From Chromatiales bacterium (GTDB lineage Bacteria; Pseudomonadota; Gammaproteobacteria; Steroidobacterales; GCA-2729495), in NCBI GenBank assembly GCA_002729875.1, contig PBZD01000013.1, positions 1 to 42,358 on the forward strand: a stretch of 42,358 nt of DNA. The letters are read 5' to 3'. The notes beneath the pieces were generated by a model. That model searched no databases. It saw nothing but the letters and a program-made list of their open reading frames with translations, and had not been told where the DNA came from. The position numbers and the translations under genes are program-made. Of this stretch, positions 18,944 to 27,502 are shown one piece after another (position 1 is the first letter of the stretch; each line of letters starts with the position of its first letter).

Positions 18944-19708
18944 ATGCCGACACCGGCGCTGACTTTTTTCCCGCTCGCTGATCTGCCACTGATCGAACCG
19001 GGCAACGATCTTGCCGCGCTGCTCATCGAGCACCTCGGCAAGGCCGGGCTTATACCCCAGAATGATGATGTGCTGGTAATTGCGCAAAAAATTGTCTCCA
19101 AGGCCGAAGACTGTTTTGTCGACCTGCAAGACATAAAACCCTCACCGGAAGCACTCAAGCTGGCCTATAGCAGCGAGAAAGACCCACGGCTCGCCGAACT
19201 GATACTGCGTGAGTCGGCTCGCATCGTACGCGACACGCCCAAAGTCCTGATCGTTGAACATCGCCTCGGTATTGTGCTTGCCAATGCCGGTATCGACCGA
19301 TCCAACGTCAACAATGATGAAGACACCGTGCTGCTCCTGCCTGTCGACCCGGATGCATCGGCGCGGCGTTTGAAGGCAACGCTCGATGCACACTTTGGCG
19401 TCCGCCTCGGTATCGTTATTACTGACAGTGTCGGTCGTCCATGGCGGCTCGGCACAACCGGCATTGCAATCGGCTGCGCGGGTCTTGCAGCAATGCATGA
19501 CATGCGCGGGCTTAGCGATATGTTTGGCCGTGTTTTACAGGTAGCTGAAGTAGCGACGGCTGACTGCGTCGCCGGCGCCGCAACATTACTCATGGGCGAA
19601 GGCGCGGAAGCCATCCCGGTGGTGCTGATGAGAGGTCTTCAGGCTGGCAAGCCGGAACAATCAGCGCAAACCATCGTGCGCTCTGCGAACGAAAACCTGT
19701 TTGAGTGA
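18944..19708 (+). CDS. cofE: Coenzyme F420:L-glutamate ligase
   Basis: A 254-residue CofE that adds glutamate to F420-0 using GTP, extending the gamma-glutamyl tail. Recognisable stretches are DVLVIAQKIVSKAE (residues ~44-57), the acidic RLGIVLANAGIDRSNV region with its metal-binding side chains, ITDSVGRPWRLGTTGIAIG and the closing GAEAIPVVLMRG. The length fits stand-alone CofE. The C-terminal nitroreductase-like FMN domain that makes mycobacterial FbiB is absent, so reduction of dehydro-F420 would need another protein if a phosphoenolpyruvate-derived intermediate is used. It follows npdG by 13 bp, and its TGA overlaps the GTG start of cofD. Confidence 0.95.
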   Translation: MPTPALTFFPLADLPLIEPGNDLAALLIEHLGKAGLIPQNDDVLVIAQKIVSKAEDCFVDLQDIKPSPEALKLAYSSEKDPRLAELILRESARIVRDTPKVLIVEHRLGIVLANAGIDRSNVNNDEDTVLLLPVDPDASARRLKATLDAHFGVRLGIVITDSVGRPWRLGTTGIAIGCAGLAAMHDMRGLSDMFGRVLQVAEVATADCVAGAATLLMGEGAEAIPVVLMRGLQAGKPEQSAQTIVRSANENLFE

Positions 19709-20676
19709 ACACCATGCACGGCAATATCGTCGCGCTGACCGGCGGGGTCGGCGGAGCCAAACTGGTTCTCGGCCTAAGCCATATTCTCAAAGCAGAGCAA
19801 CTGACCGCAATCGTCAATACAGGTGATGATTTCACCCACCTCGGCTTGCCGATCAGCCCGGATCTCGACACGCTGATGTACACACTGGCCGGGGTGGTGA
19901 ACCCTGAAACCGGCTGGGGCTGTAGTGACGAAACCTGGAATTTCATGCAGGCACTAGAACAACTGCAGGCTGAAACCTGGTTCCAGATGGGTGATCGCGA
20001 CCTCGCCACTCATGTGGTCCGTGCGCAGTTACTGGCTAAACCGGCGACGTTGACTCAGGTTACACAAACCCTGTGTGAGCACCTGTCGATTCGCACCCGG
20101 ATTTTGCCGATGTCTGATACACCGGTCAGGACACAGGTCCTGACCGACCGCGGTCGCCTCGACTTCCAGCATTATTTTGTGCGCGATCGTGCTAAACCGA
20201 TAGTCCAACAACTTGAGTATACGGGGATCGACAAGGCCGCCCCCTCTGCCGCAGCCCTGAGCGCACTGCAAGACCCGCACCTGGCAGGCATTGTCATCGC
20301 ACCATCCAACCCCTACCTGTCGATCGACCCGATCCTCGCCGTACCGGGCATGCGCACCGCGCTGCAAGCCGCCGCCGCACCGCTTGTCGCTGTATCACCC
20401 ATCGTCGGCGGCACCGCGCTCAAGGGACCGGCCGCCAAGATAATGAGTGAACTCGGCATCGAGCCCTCTGCAGCAGCGGTTGCCCGACATTATGGTGAAC
20501 TACTCAACGGATTTATTGCTGATGAGCGCGATCGTGATTCGGTTTTCGGGGCGAATAAACCGGACTTGCCATTACAATTTCATGACACCATCATGCATAC
20601 GCTCGATGATAAGATCAGGGTGGCACGTACCACGCTAAACTTCATCCAGTCCATCGGCGGGAACCGGACGGAATAA
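19705..20676 (+). CDS. cofD: 2-phospho-L-lactate transferase (CofD/FbiA family)
   Basis: A 323-residue enzyme that joins the lactyl-, glyceryl- or enolpyruvyl-phospho-guanosine made by CofC to FO, giving F420-0 or a variant. The start shows ALTGGVGGAKLVLGL, the diagnostic glycine-rich loop, followed by VNTGDDFTHLGLPISPDLDTLMYTL, which binds FO and metal. Later segments are WFQMGDRDLATHV, VIAPSNPYLSIDPIL and VSPIVGG.ALKGPAAK, all typical. The first possible start is GTG at 19705 in a GTGA overlap with cofE; an ATG at 19714 is three codons in and equally acceptable. The next gene starts 4 bp after its stop. Confidence 0.95.
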   Translation: MNTMHGNIVALTGGVGGAKLVLGLSHILKAEQLTAIVNTGDDFTHLGLPISPDLDTLMYTLAGVVNPETGWGCSDETWNFMQALEQLQAETWFQMGDRDLATHVVRAQLLAKPATLTQVTQTLCEHLSIRTRILPMSDTPVRTQVLTDRGRLDFQHYFVRDRAKPIVQQLEYTGIDKAAPSAAALSALQDPHLAGIVIAPSNPYLSIDPILAVPGMRTALQAAAAPLVAVSPIVGGTALKGPAAKIMSELGIEPSAAAVARHYGELLNGFIADERDRDSVFGANKPDLPLQFHDTIMHTLDDKIRVARTTLNFIQSIGGNRTE

Positions 20677-20680
20677 ACTA

Positions 20681-21364
20681 TTGTCAGATAACACAACAAC
20701 CTGGGCTCTCGTACCAATCAAGAATTTCACCCGGGCAAAGAGCCGGCTTAGTGCTGCTCTGAACGCAGAGCAGTGCGCGCAACTGGCCACCTGCATGGCT
20801 GCTGACGTAACCACTGCGCTGCGCAATTGCACCAAGATCGGCCACGTCGTGTGCCTGGGTGAAGACCCGCTGATCAGGGCATTCAGCGCAGAACATGGCT
20901 GTGAATTTATTGCCGAACTGGAAGGCGCCGGGTTATCTGCCAACCTGGATCATGCAGCACGTCAACTGGAGTCAAACGGCGCCCAAACGCTGTTAATTAT
21001 ACCGGGCGATCTGCCAACCATTACCACTACCGATCTTGATACCTTGCTCAAGGAACATAGTGGAGGGCTGACAATCTGTCCGGCCGACCGGGACGGCGGC
21101 ACGAATGCGCTGGTCATATCACCACCGACGGGGATCGGGTTTTTGTTCGGTGAACAAAGTTGCGAACGGCATGTTCAGGCAGCGCAAGCAGCAGGACTCA
21201 ATCATCGCATCATTTGCCCGGCCGCTTTCCAGTGTGATATCGATCGACCGACTGACCTCGCACAACTGTGCAACATCAACCCGACCGGGCACACGGGCAG
21301 ATACCTCGATCGGTCAGGGCTGCGCGGGGCATTTAGCCAGCTACTTTTGGCCGCCAGAACATGA
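20681..21364 (+). CDS. cofC: Phospholactate-type guanylyltransferase (CofC/FbiD family)
   Basis: A 227-residue nucleotidyltransferase that charges a three-carbon phosphate acid (2-phospholactate, phosphoenolpyruvate or 3-phosphoglycerate, depending on lineage) with GMP for F420 assembly. Visible features are ALVPIKNFTRAKSRLS at the N-terminus (nucleotide loop with Lys), LLIIPGDLPTIT (metal-binding Asp) and PADRDGGTNALVISPP. Proteobacterial relatives are known to differ in the substrate used, and the sequence alone does not let me choose. Translation appears to start at TTG (20681), 4 bp after the cofD stop, because no ATG is available before the conserved N-terminus. The stop overlaps the fbiC start in an ATGA junction. 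Confidence 0.92.
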   Translation: MSDNTTTWALVPIKNFTRAKSRLSAALNAEQCAQLATCMAADVTTALRNCTKIGHVVCLGEDPLIRAFSAEHGCEFIAELEGAGLSANLDHAARQLESNGAQTLLIIPGDLPTITTTDLDTLLKEHSGGLTICPADRDGGTNALVISPPTGIGFLFGEQSCERHVQAAQAAGLNHRIICPAAFQCDIDRPTDLAQLCNINPTGHTGRYLDRSGLRGAFSQLLLAART

Positions 21365-23748
21365 AAACCGGCGATCATATAACCGGATCCACGGCTCTTG
21401 CGGCTCACTATGAAGACCAGCCACTCAATCAACTGATGGCTGCCGCTGCCGGACAACGGGATACCGGCAAGGGCGATATCGTGACCTACTCACGCAAGGT
21501 CTTCATCCCGCTCACTGAACTGTGTCGTAACGTATGCCATTACTGCACCTACGCCAAAACGCCCGGCCGGCTCAAGCAGGCTTACCTGCTGCCCGAGGAG
21601 GTGATAAAGATTGCTGAAGCCGGCAAGGCTGCCGACTGTCGCGAAGCCCTGTTCACGCTTGGCGACAAACCGGAACTGCGTTACGAGACGGCGCGCAAGG
21701 CACTTAAATCACTGGGGTGCAAAACAACTCTCGACTATGTAAAGCAGATGGCGCAACTTGTTCGTGATGAAACGGGACTGTTGCCGCACCTGAACCCGGG
21801 GGTCCTGCAACGCACAGATTACGTTGAACTGCGTGAAGTCGCCGCATCCATGGGTATCATGCTCGAGTCAACAGCTAAGCGCCTTACGCTACGCGATGGC
21901 CCGCATTTCGGTTCACCGGACAAACTCCCGCAAACAAGACTCATGTCGATTGCTGCCGCCGGCGCCGCTGACGTCCCGCTGACAACCGGCATCCTGATCG
22001 GCATTGGCGAATCGCGCCAGGAGCGGATTGACAGTCTTACTGCACTGCTGGAACTGCACGAACGATACGGGCATATCCAGGAAATTATTATCCAGAATTT
22101 TGTGCCAAAGGCGGGCACAAAAATGCATGCGGTCGCGGCACCAGCCGACGAAGAATTGTTGTGGACGGTTGCAGTCGCCCGCCACATTTTTGGCCCCGAC
22201 ATGAACCTGCAGGCACCCCCGAATCTGAATGCCGATCTATTACCGGCATTGATTGCCGCCGGCATCAATGACTGGGGTGGGGTATCACCGATCACCCCCG
22301 ATCACGTTAACCCCGAATCACCCTGGCCACACCTGGGTCAGCTTGCCGAACAAACTGCTGCAGCAGGCAAACGTCTGACCCAGCGACTGACCATTTATCC
22401 GCAATTTGCCCTGCAGGCCGAACGCTGGATTCACCCGGCACTCCATGCCAGCGTACTGCAACATAGTGACAGCGAAGGCTATTCACGTGAAGATGCGTGG
22501 GTTGCGGGTACCGCGATGAAACCACCGTTGCGCATACAACAGATACCTGCCCCGGCGGCAAGCCGGCAACTTGCCGATATCCTGACCCGCGCCGAGGACG
22601 GCCTGACCCTGACGGCAGCGCAAATCGAAACACTGTTTGCGGCACGCGGTGATGACTTTGCCTCTGTGTGTCTGGCCGCTGATGCCGTACGTATCGAGCA
22701 CAGTGGCAACGAAGTAACCTATGCGGTGAACCGCAATATCAACTATACGAATCTGTGTGTCTTCAAATGCAGGTTCTGCGCATTCTCTAAAGGCAAGACC
22801 AGCGAAAACCTGCGCGGTGCGCCTTATGTGCTGGACATGGATGAAATCAGCCGGCGGACGGAAGAAGCCTGGTCCCGCGGGGCTACGGAAGTTTGCCTGC
22901 AGGGCGGCATTCATCCGGCCTATACCGGTCACGCCTACCTGGATATTTGCCGTGCCGTCAAAGATGCTGCACAGGATATGCATATCCATGCCTTTTCCCC
23001 GCTTGAGGTCATGCATGGCGCACAAACACTCGGTAAATCAATCGAAGCCTTTTTGACCGAACTCAAGGCCGCCGGACTGGAGAGTCTGCCCGGTACTGCC
23101 GCCGAGATTCTCGATGATGAAATTCGCCGGGTGATCTGTCCGGACAAACTGGACACTGACGGGTGGTTCAACATCATCTCAACCGCGCACAAAATTGGCC
23201 TGCAAACTACCGGCACCATCATGTTCGGCCATATCGAAGCGCCGCGTCACTGGGCCGTTCATCTGCTCAGGCTGCGCACACTACAGGAACAAACCGGTGG
23301 CATTACCGAATTCGTGCCCCTGCCTTTTATTCATATGGAATCGCCCATGTATTATCGCGGCCATGCTCGACGCGGACCTACCTACCGCGAAACACTGCTG
23401 ATGCACGCAATCGCACGCCTGGCGCTGAACCCGGTACTCAACAATATCCAGACTTCGTGGGTAAAACTCGGCACGGAGGTAGCAGCGGATTGCCTGAATG
23501 CCGGCGCGAACGATCTCGGCGGAACACTGATGAACGAATCAATTTCCCGCGCAGCGGGTGCAGATCATGGTCAGGAACTCGCTCCACCACTCATGGATGC
23601 ACTGATCGAAACCCTTGGGCGCACCCCGCGTCAGCGCACAACACTGTATAACACCCCACCGGCAGAGCGGATCAACGCGTCTTACCGTGCACGCCCGTTG
23701 ACGGCAATTCACAACCAGCCGGCAAAATCTTTCAAAGCAGCATCATAA
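21361..23748 (+). CDS. fbiC: Bifunctional FO synthase (CofG-CofH fusion)
   Basis: A 795-residue double radical-SAM enzyme that makes the deazaflavin FO from tyrosine and the ribitylaminouracil intermediate of riboflavin synthesis. The N-terminal CofG half has the iron-sulfur motif C55-x3-C59-x2-C62 (CRNVCHYC), and the C-terminal CofH half has C466-x3-C470-x2-C473 (CVFKCRFC). The halves join near residue 400. The fused form is the one found in actinobacteria and a few proteobacteria, whereas archaea use two proteins. It is a little shorter than the roughly 850 residues common in actinobacteria. As the last gene of the operon, it couples to cofC by an ATGA overlap. After it, composition changes sharply to AT-rich DNA. 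Confidence 0.97.
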   Translation: MKTGDHITGSTALAAHYEDQPLNQLMAAAAGQRDTGKGDIVTYSRKVFIPLTELCRNVCHYCTYAKTPGRLKQAYLLPEEVIKIAEAGKAADCREALFTLGDKPELRYETARKALKSLGCKTTLDYVKQMAQLVRDETGLLPHLNPGVLQRTDYVELREVAASMGIMLESTAKRLTLRDGPHFGSPDKLPQTRLMSIAAAGAADVPLTTGILIGIGESRQERIDSLTALLELHERYGHIQEIIIQNFVPKAGTKMHAVAAPADEELLWTVAVARHIFGPDMNLQAPPNLNADLLPALIAAGINDWGGVSPITPDHVNPESPWPHLGQLAEQTAAAGKRLTQRLTIYPQFALQAERWIHPALHASVLQHSDSEGYSREDAWVAGTAMKPPLRIQQIPAPAASRQLADILTRAEDGLTLTAAQIETLFAARGDDFASVCLAADAVRIEHSGNEVTYAVNRNINYTNLCVFKCRFCAFSKGKTSENLRGAPYVLDMDEISRRTEEAWSRGATEVCLQGGIHPAYTGHAYLDICRAVKDAAQDMHIHAFSPLEVMHGAQTLGKSIEAFLTELKAAGLESLPGTAAEILDDEIRRVICPDKLDTDGWFNIISTAHKIGLQTTGTIMFGHIEAPRHWAVHLLRLRTLQEQTGGITEFVPLPFIHMESPMYYRGHARRGPTYRETLLMHAIARLALNPVLNNIQTSWVKLGTEVAADCLNAGANDLGGTLMNESISRAAGADHGQELAPPLMDALIETLGRTPRQRTTLYNTPPAERINASYRARPLTAIHNQPAKSFKAAS

Positions 23749-23828
23749 TTATCAGAAGCATTCCCGGACCAGGTGGTGTTGCTCAGCGACACCGAACCAA
23801 TCCCAGTAACGCCAGCGTGGCGCTCCCT

Positions 23829-23855
23829 TTGCGATTGGCTTTTTTAAAGTATAAT
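23829..23855 (+). promoter_or_regulatory. Putative sigma70 promoter for the AT-rich gene pair
   Basis: A perfect TATAAT -10 box lies at 23850-23855. Upstream TTGCGA at 23829 (15-bp spacer), or the overlapping TTTGCG at 23828 (16-bp spacer), can act as a -35. The spacer holds a TTTTTTAAA run. The box is 43 bp before the ATG of the small secreted protein, a fitting distance, and it marks the point where composition turns AT-rich. A short inverted repeat (CGCCA-gcg-TGGCG, 23810-23822) just upstream is too weak to call a terminator for fbiC. Confidence 0.45.
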
Positions 23856-23897
23856 TCCAATCCTTATCTCCAAGAGCCTCAAAACACTAAATCGATA

Positions 23898-24281
23898 ATG
23901 GTTAAGTTCATATTTTTGACGGTCCTTTTTTCAGGGATATTGCATGTTTCTACAGCAGAAACATCATACCTGAATACAAAAACCCCAATAGCCACAGGTA
24001 TAGACATGATCATTGTCAAAAATCTGGGTTGCTCAACGGTTCTTCCCAACCGAATACAGTTTGAACTTTTTAATAATAGTGCATCGACTATATGGGCAAA
24101 AATGAAAATACAGGTATTGAATAAAAAAGGAGACACAATTGACAGGTCATTTTTGCCAATCACTTTATCGTCAGGCTCAATGAGAGAATACAATTCTATA
24201 CTTTTGCTCTGCTCAAAGAATCATCGCTACGAATTTAGTTTTACAGATTACAAATTGATCCCCATAAATGCGGTTAAGTAA
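23898..24281 (+). CDS. Small secreted protein of unknown function
   Basis: A 127-residue product that I do not recognise. The ATG at 23898 is chosen over an in-frame upstream one at 23817 because the resulting N-terminus (MVKFIFLTVLFSGILHVSTAE) is a clean signal peptide with predicted cleavage after STA. The mature ~108 residues look beta-rich, with two cysteines (in LGCSTVL and LLLCSKN) that could form a disulfide, and no catalytic motif. Segments such as IQFELFNNSASTIWAKMKIQV resemble a small immunoglobulin-like or chaperone-bound sandwich, but this is only an impression. The gene is clearly AT-richer than the F420 operon before it and lies 6 bp before the dehydrogenase, so the two form a small operon probably acquired together. 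Confidence 0.65.
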   Translation: MVKFIFLTVLFSGILHVSTAETSYLNTKTPIATGIDMIIVKNLGCSTVLPNRIQFELFNNSASTIWAKMKIQVLNKKGDTIDRSFLPITLSSGSMREYNSILLLCSKNHRYEFSFTDYKLIPINAVK

Positions 24282-24287
24282 TGTGAA

Positions 24288-25070
24288 ATGAAAAAGTTTG
24301 CCTATCTGCTATGTATTCTTGTTGCAATTAACAACAGCCCGTTGTTGGCCAACTCTTTAAAACAAGATCCTGCAACCGTTTTAATAACAGGATCAAATCG
24401 AGGCATTGGTTTGGCATTGGCTGAACATTATGCAAAAGAAGGTTGGAAAGTCATTGCAACCTGTCGCAAACCTAATCAAGCAGTGAAATTAAAAACTATC
24501 GCAGACAAGCATCCGTTGGTAATGATAGAAGAGATAGATGTAACTAATATCGAGACCATCAACAAGGTGGCCAACAAATACCAAGACAGTACTATCGATG
24601 TTCTAATCAACAATGCTGGCATTTCAGGAGGCTTTACAAACCAGGTTTTTGGTAATTTTGACTATTCAATTTTCGAAAGAGTAATAGATGTCAATACTTT
24701 TGGCCCCGCCAGAATGGCCGAAGCATTTCTTGATCATGTTGCAGCCAGCCGACAAAAAAAAATAATCAACATCACCAGCACTCAGGGCTCAATTGCCAGA
24801 ACTCGAGGTGGTCAATACTTCTATAAAGCAAGCAAAGCCGCTTTAAACATGATCACCAAAAATTTATCGCAAGACCTCAAATCCAGAAAAATTATTGTTG
24901 GTCTGATTTCACCGGGATGGGTTATCACTGATATTGTTGAAGGTTTTAAAGACCCCAGGATGCTTAAACCTGAGGAAAGCGCTTATCTGGTTGACAAAGT
25001 TATTGACAGTTACACCCCGGATCAATCAGGCTATTTTTTTGATGAAACGGGCACAGTGGTACCTTGGTAG
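24288..25070 (+). CDS. Short-chain dehydrogenase/reductase with an N-terminal signal peptide
   Basis: A 260-residue classical SDR: dinucleotide loop TGSNRGIG (residues ~33-40), NNAG at ~107-110, catalytic Ser in NITSTQGS, and YKASK holding the Tyr-x3-Lys pair. SDRs of this type oxidise alcohols or reduce carbonyls with NAD(P)H, normally in the cytoplasm. The first ~22 residues (MKKFAYLLCILVAINNSPLLA) instead form a Lys-Lys start, hydrophobic core and Ala-ending cleavage site, as in exported or membrane-anchored proteins. No internal Met lies between this segment and the Rossmann fold. Arg after TGSN and the cluster CRKP suggest NADP preference. GC content is about 40-48% in rows I counted, against about 57% in fbiC, a sign of transfer. 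Its nearest partner is the secreted protein 6 bp upstream; the substrate is unknown. Confidence 0.9.
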   Translation: MKKFAYLLCILVAINNSPLLANSLKQDPATVLITGSNRGIGLALAEHYAKEGWKVIATCRKPNQAVKLKTIADKHPLVMIEEIDVTNIETINKVANKYQDSTIDVLINNAGISGGFTNQVFGNFDYSIFERVIDVNTFGPARMAEAFLDHVAASRQKKIINITSTQGSIARTRGGQYFYKASKAALNMITKNLSQDLKSRKIIVGLISPGWVITDIVEGFKDPRMLKPEESAYLVDKVIDSYTPDQSGYFFDETGTVVPW

Positions 25071-25154
25071 ATTTACTTAGGATTGCCTGGAACCATATCT
25101 ATAGTTTCTAATGGTTTGATTGGACGTTGGTATTGAGACAGATCCCGTACCGAC

Positions 25155-26117
25155 TTATCCGTGCCGTTGCACCTCGGGGATCACTTCCGCTGCAAGAATT
25201 TCCATCTGCTCGACAAAATCCCACAGCGGGTTCAGCACGATCATGCGCGCACCACGGTCGATCACGTCGCAGAGACCCGCGGCCACACGTTCCGGACTGC
25301 CCCAGATACAGATATCGGCGACGAAGTCCGGATTACTCTTGATCATCCACGGATAACGCGCCGCAAAGAACCGGTCGAGGCCGGCTTTTGCACGCTGTTG
25401 ATCTTTATCGATACCGAGATAAACACGCTTGGATATCGGAAACGTGCTTGGATCTCTGCCCTCCTCGTCGAGATACCGGCGAATCTGTTCGACATGGTGA
25501 CCGAAATGACTGGTCGTCGTCGGCCCGGCACCCATGTAGCCGTCGGCCATCCGAACAGCCCGGCGCAACGCATTCGGGTGTTGGCCGCCAAACCACAACG
25601 GCGGATGTGGCTGCTGGATCGGTTTGGGTTCCATCCCGGTGTTCTCAAGTGTATAGAATTCACCCGCAATATCTGTCTTGTCCTGTGTCCACAGACTCTT
25701 CATGATCGCGATGTTCTCGTTAAAGCGACGTAATGCTTCATCCGCCCTGGCACCGAAGATCTGAAAATAGTTGTCTCCGGCGAATATCGGCCCGAGACCG
25801 ACGCCGAGAATCATGCGACCGTTACTCATATGGTCGAGCGTACTGATATTCTTGGCAAGTTGCGGTGCATTACGGATCGGCAGCACAATAACCGACACTC
25901 CGAGGCGCAACTTTGTAGTCACCGCCGCCGCATAACTCAACAGGCTGATAGATTCGAGCAACGGAACGTCGCCGGCAACCTGATCCTGCACCCATGCACT
26001 GTCGAAACCAAGTTGCTCGGCGCGCCGCAATACCGTACACACGAGTTGCATATCGACCCGGCCATCAAGAAAGACCTGTGGAATCGGGATACCAAATGTC
26101 AGTGGAACAGCCGGCAT
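25155..26117 (-). CDS. Luciferase-like (probably F420-dependent) oxidoreductase 1
   Basis: A 320-residue TIM-barrel protein of the bacterial luciferase superfamily, of the group usually annotated as LLM-class F420-dependent oxidoreductase. Supporting segments are AEQLGFDSAWVQDQ near residue 35, LRLGVSVIVLPIRNAPQLAKNISTLDHMSNGRMILGVGLG near 70-110, and PPLWFGGQHPNALRRAVRMADG near 175-195, which shapes the cofactor phosphate pocket. It could use FMNH2 instead, since the family is mixed. It lies 15 bp after the related gene upstream in the same direction, so the two are co-transcribed. It ends convergently with the AT-rich dehydrogenase gene. An F420 operon 1.4 kb away makes F420 use plausible. 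Confidence 0.88.
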   Translation of the reverse strand: MPAVPLTFGIPIPQVFLDGRVDMQLVCTVLRRAEQLGFDSAWVQDQVAGDVPLLESISLLSYAAAVTTKLRLGVSVIVLPIRNAPQLAKNISTLDHMSNGRMILGVGLGPIFAGDNYFQIFGARADEALRRFNENIAIMKSLWTQDKTDIAGEFYTLENTGMEPKPIQQPHPPLWFGGQHPNALRRAVRMADGYMGAGPTTTSHFGHHVEQIRRYLDEEGRDPSTFPISKRVYLGIDKDQQRAKAGLDRFFAARYPWMIKSNPDFVADICIWGSPERVAAGLCDVIDRGARMIVLNPLWDFVEQMEILAAEVIPEVQRHG

Positions 26118-26132
26118 ATCAGCCCACTCGCA

Positions 26133-27173
26133 TCAAAGCAGTTCTTCGGCCAACAGACGCAATGCGTCAATTGTTGCACCACCAACCAGCATCGAACCGA
26201 CATGCCCGCGGCTGCCGGCTTCTTTCCAGACCTTGAGACGTTCACGAATCCGTTCAGCCGGACCAACCAGCGCACAATCGTCGACCAGCTGATCAGGTAC
26301 CGCCTGCGCCGCCTCAACCTTCTTCCCGGTTAGATAAAGCTGCTGGATTTGCCGGGCCTCGGCTGCGTAACCCATGCGCGATGCATAGTCATTGTAGAAG
26401 TTGTGCCCGGGTGGCCCCATGCCGCCGATGTAGAGTGCAAGATGAGCCTTAACATCGGTTCGGCACTCAGCGAGGTTGTCACCGATGACGATGCTGACCA
26501 TCGGCGCGACATCAAAATCGGCCAGGGTCTTTTCACCACCCGCGAGTGCCAGGCCTTCTTCGATAAACGGCCCGAGCAAATCAAAACGCTGCGGGTTCAT
26601 CCAGATAGGAAATACACCATTCGCCACTTCACCGGCGCACCGCAGACCGGCAGGTGTGATCGCAGCAGTATAGATTGGAATCGGATGACTGGTATGCAAA
26701 ATACTTTTTATCGGCCGGCCGACCCCCTTGGCATCCTTGCCACGATAAGGAATCTGGTAGTGATAGCCTTCATGTTCAAGTTTTTCCCGGCGGGAAAAAA
26801 TTTTGCGCAGAATATCGACATATTCCCGTGTCCGGGTCAGCGGCCGACCATAAGCGACACCATGCCAGCCTTCTATCACACCGGGACCCGAAGGGCCTAT
26901 ACCGAGAATGAATCGCCCACCTGACATCTCGCTAAGGGTCATCGCAGACATTGCTGTACAGGTCGGTGTACGTGCCGGCATTTGCACAATTGCCGTTCCG
27001 ACCTTGATCCGGGAAGTTTTGGCAAGAACCCACGCCGCAGTTGTCAACGCATCAGAACCGTAGGCTTCGGCAGTCCACACCGAATCAAAGCCGAGGCGCT
27101 CGGCTTCAAGAATCTGTTCCATGGGAATTTTGATCTGTGCCGGCGAATAACCGGCCATTAATCCCAGCTTCAT
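26133..27173 (-). CDS. Luciferase-like (probably F420-dependent) oxidoreductase 2
   Basis: A 346-residue TIM-barrel of the luciferase-like superfamily: EAERLGFDSVWTAEAYGSDA near residue 25, IKVGTAIVQMPARTPTCTAMSAMTL near 60-80, SGGRFILGIGPSGPGVIEGWHG near 85-105 and a PIPIYTAAITPAGLRCAGEVANG segment typical of F420-binding members. Relatives are often annotated as F420-dependent oxidoreductases, a group that includes tetrahydromethanopterin reductase-like enzymes. Two ATGs are available: I prefer 27173 because AAGAGG lies 8 bp before it, while the one at 27179 is only 2 bp away. It probably leads a two-gene operon with the following luciferase-like gene. The substrate is unknown. Confidence 0.88.
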   Translation of the reverse strand: MKLGLMAGYSPAQIKIPMEQILEAERLGFDSVWTAEAYGSDALTTAAWVLAKTSRIKVGTAIVQMPARTPTCTAMSAMTLSEMSGGRFILGIGPSGPGVIEGWHGVAYGRPLTRTREYVDILRKIFSRREKLEHEGYHYQIPYRGKDAKGVGRPIKSILHTSHPIPIYTAAITPAGLRCAGEVANGVFPIWMNPQRFDLLGPFIEEGLALAGGEKTLADFDVAPMVSIVIGDNLAECRTDVKAHLALYIGGMGPPGHNFYNDYASRMGYAAEARQIQQLYLTGKKVEAAQAVPDQLVDDCALVGPAERIRERLKVWKEAGSRGHVGSMLVGGATIDALRLLAEELL

Positions 27174-27179
27174 AACCAT

Positions 27180-27502
27180 GACCTCTTAATTTTATTATCT
27201 GGCTGCAAATACAATACCGCCCAATAGTGTTCATGGTGAACGCAGCTGATAACTTGCGTCAACCGCCAGGTAAAAATTGATCAACCGGGGCGCGGTCTGA
27301 TTCCGGATCATTGCCGCAGTGCCGCCCTTGCGAGCCTGGCGTATTGCTTCCGGTTCGTTATCACCAGGTTGTAGCGCCTGCTTTAGTTCATCGCGTGATG
27401 CGCACAGCGTTTAACTCCTGCGTCGATTAATGGATACGCTCTCATTAACAGGTGCCGCCGTATGGCACTCAAAAGCCCGTCGATTACTGTTAATCTACAG
27501 CC
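27180..27502. other. Intergenic region between divergent genes; nothing firmly recognised
   Basis: These 323 bp separate the leftward luciferase-like pair from the rightward DUF1838 gene. The minus strand between about 27412 and 27236 is open for ~58 codons with protein-like composition (ends LINFYLAVDASYQLRSP) but has no start codon at its head, so it may be the tail of a decayed gene or chance. I see no convincing promoter, repeat or structured RNA. Confidence 0.3.

Noticed and set aside
18205..19158. Long open frame on the minus strand opposite npdG and cofE
   Set aside because: It is fully antisense to two recognisable F420 genes, has low-complexity composition and no family resemblance, so it is a shadow of biased codon use.
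23810..23822. CGCCA-gcg-TGGCG inverted repeat after fbiC as a terminator
   Set aside because: The stem is only 5 bp, and the T run lies about 18 bp farther downstream, so it does not fit an intrinsic terminator.
25100..25118. AACCAT/ATGGTT inverted repeat region after the SDR gene as terminator
   Set aside because: The arms are separated by about 14 bp, AT-rich, and lack a T run, so evidence is too thin.
23749..25154. Mobile element explaining the AT-rich island
   Set aside because: I saw no transposase, integrase, terminal inverted repeats or tRNA at its borders; only composition suggests transfer.
27236..27412. Possible decayed gene fragment on the minus strand
   Set aside because: About 58 protein-like codons without a start codon and with no recognised family; too short to call, so it is only noted under the intergenic entry.
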